64,000 bases of DNA, taken from positions 372,001 to 436,000 of the forward strand of contig NZ_JACVAQ010000002.1 in assembly GCF_014851905.1 (NCBI RefSeq), written 5' to 3'. The notes under the pieces were generated by a model. It worked only from the letters and a program-made list of their open reading frames with translations, made no database searches and was not told where the DNA came from. Of the stretch, positions 63,907 through 64,000 are shown in pieces; the first letter of the stretch is position 1, and every line of letters starts with the position of its first letter. The position numbers and the translations under genes were made by a program. The DNA is from Pseudomonas sp. PDM14. Its GTDB lineage: Bacteria > Pseudomonadota > Gammaproteobacteria > Pseudomonadales > Pseudomonadaceae.

Positions 63907-64000
63907 ATGCAATCGGAAAACCCCGTCAGACCCTGGTACAAAGAATTCTGGGTCTGGTTCATCCTCGGCCTGCTCGGCATGTCCGTGGTCCTCGGCACAT
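63907..64000 (+). CDS. ccoH: cbb3 oxidase assembly protein CcoH (5' part only)
   Basis: The first 31 codons are present and the gene runs out of the window. MQSENPVRPWYKEFWVWFIL begins the FixH/CcoH family with its single helix. CcoH stabilises early cbb3 assembly intermediates. Confidence 0.88.
   Translation, partial: MQSENPVRPWYKEFWVWFILGLLGMSVVLGT

Overview
The window is about 64 kb of GC-rich, gene-dense chromosomal DNA from a gammaproteobacterium, almost certainly a Pseudomonas (P. mendocina / P. stutzeri / P. alcaligenes-like). The evidence is the combination of gltA divergent from an sdhCDAB-sucAB-lpdG-sucCD supercluster, an acnA-aer pair, tandem cbb3 oxidase operons followed by ccoG/ccoH, a TgpA transglutaminase operon and Pseudomonas-type small proteins, in an order close to what I recall from P. 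aeruginosa. I see core chromosome only: no IS element, prophage, CRISPR array, tRNA or rRNA.

Layout. 1-5.3 kb (minus): a truncated CHAD protein gene, the tgpA-DUF58-moxR operon, a flavin-reductase-like protein and a small lipoprotein. 5.5-6.5 kb (plus): a patatin-like phospholipase. 6.5-14.5 kb (minus): a complete kdpFABCDE potassium-uptake operon, including the 29-residue KdpF, preceded by phased repeats that look like KdpE sites. 14.8-22.5 kb (minus): a DUF945 protein, an AI-2E-family permease, a DUF4892 protein, a glutathione transferase, two alpha/beta hydrolases and the BraB/BrnQ branched-chain amino-acid carrier. 22.9-34.2 kb (minus): sucD, sucC, lpdG, sucB, sucA, sdhB, sdhA, sdhD, sdhC, so 2-oxoglutarate dehydrogenase, succinyl-CoA synthetase and succinate dehydrogenase lie in one block. 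gltA (citrate synthase) diverges from it, and both promoters are readable in the shared intergenic region. 36-45.5 kb: mixed housekeeping genes, including a START-domain protein, a YkgJ protein, a hydroxyisobutyrate-dehydrogenase-like enzyme, a DEDDh exonuclease, PpnP, a RhtA-like exporter, a saccharopine-dehydrogenase-like protein coupled to an ABC exporter, and a DCC/DUF1287/GFA/ATP-NAD-kinase operon. 45.8-50 kb: a 58-residue PA1571-type protein, pdxB, a MATE pump, tusA and rlmM. 50.2-54.8 kb: acnA and the aerotaxis receptor aer. 55-64 kb: an alpha/beta hydrolase, then two tandem cbb3 oxidase operons (ccoNOP without ccoQ, then ccoNOQP), ccoG, and the start of ccoH at the window edge.

The genes form a coherent aerobic/microaerobic energy block: citrate synthase, aconitase, 2-oxoglutarate dehydrogenase, succinyl-CoA synthetase and succinate dehydrogenase feed electrons to two high-affinity cbb3 oxidases, with an oxygen/energy-taxis receptor beside them. 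I did not find an unmistakably new system. The points most worth a second look are the ccoQ-less first cco operon with a 16-codon ORF in its place, the signs of recent gene conversion between the two cco copies, an ANR box lying inside the 5' end of the divergent hydrolase gene, 11-bp-phased repeats upstream of kdpF, and a family of intergenic palindromes that includes a 107-bp inverted-repeat element.
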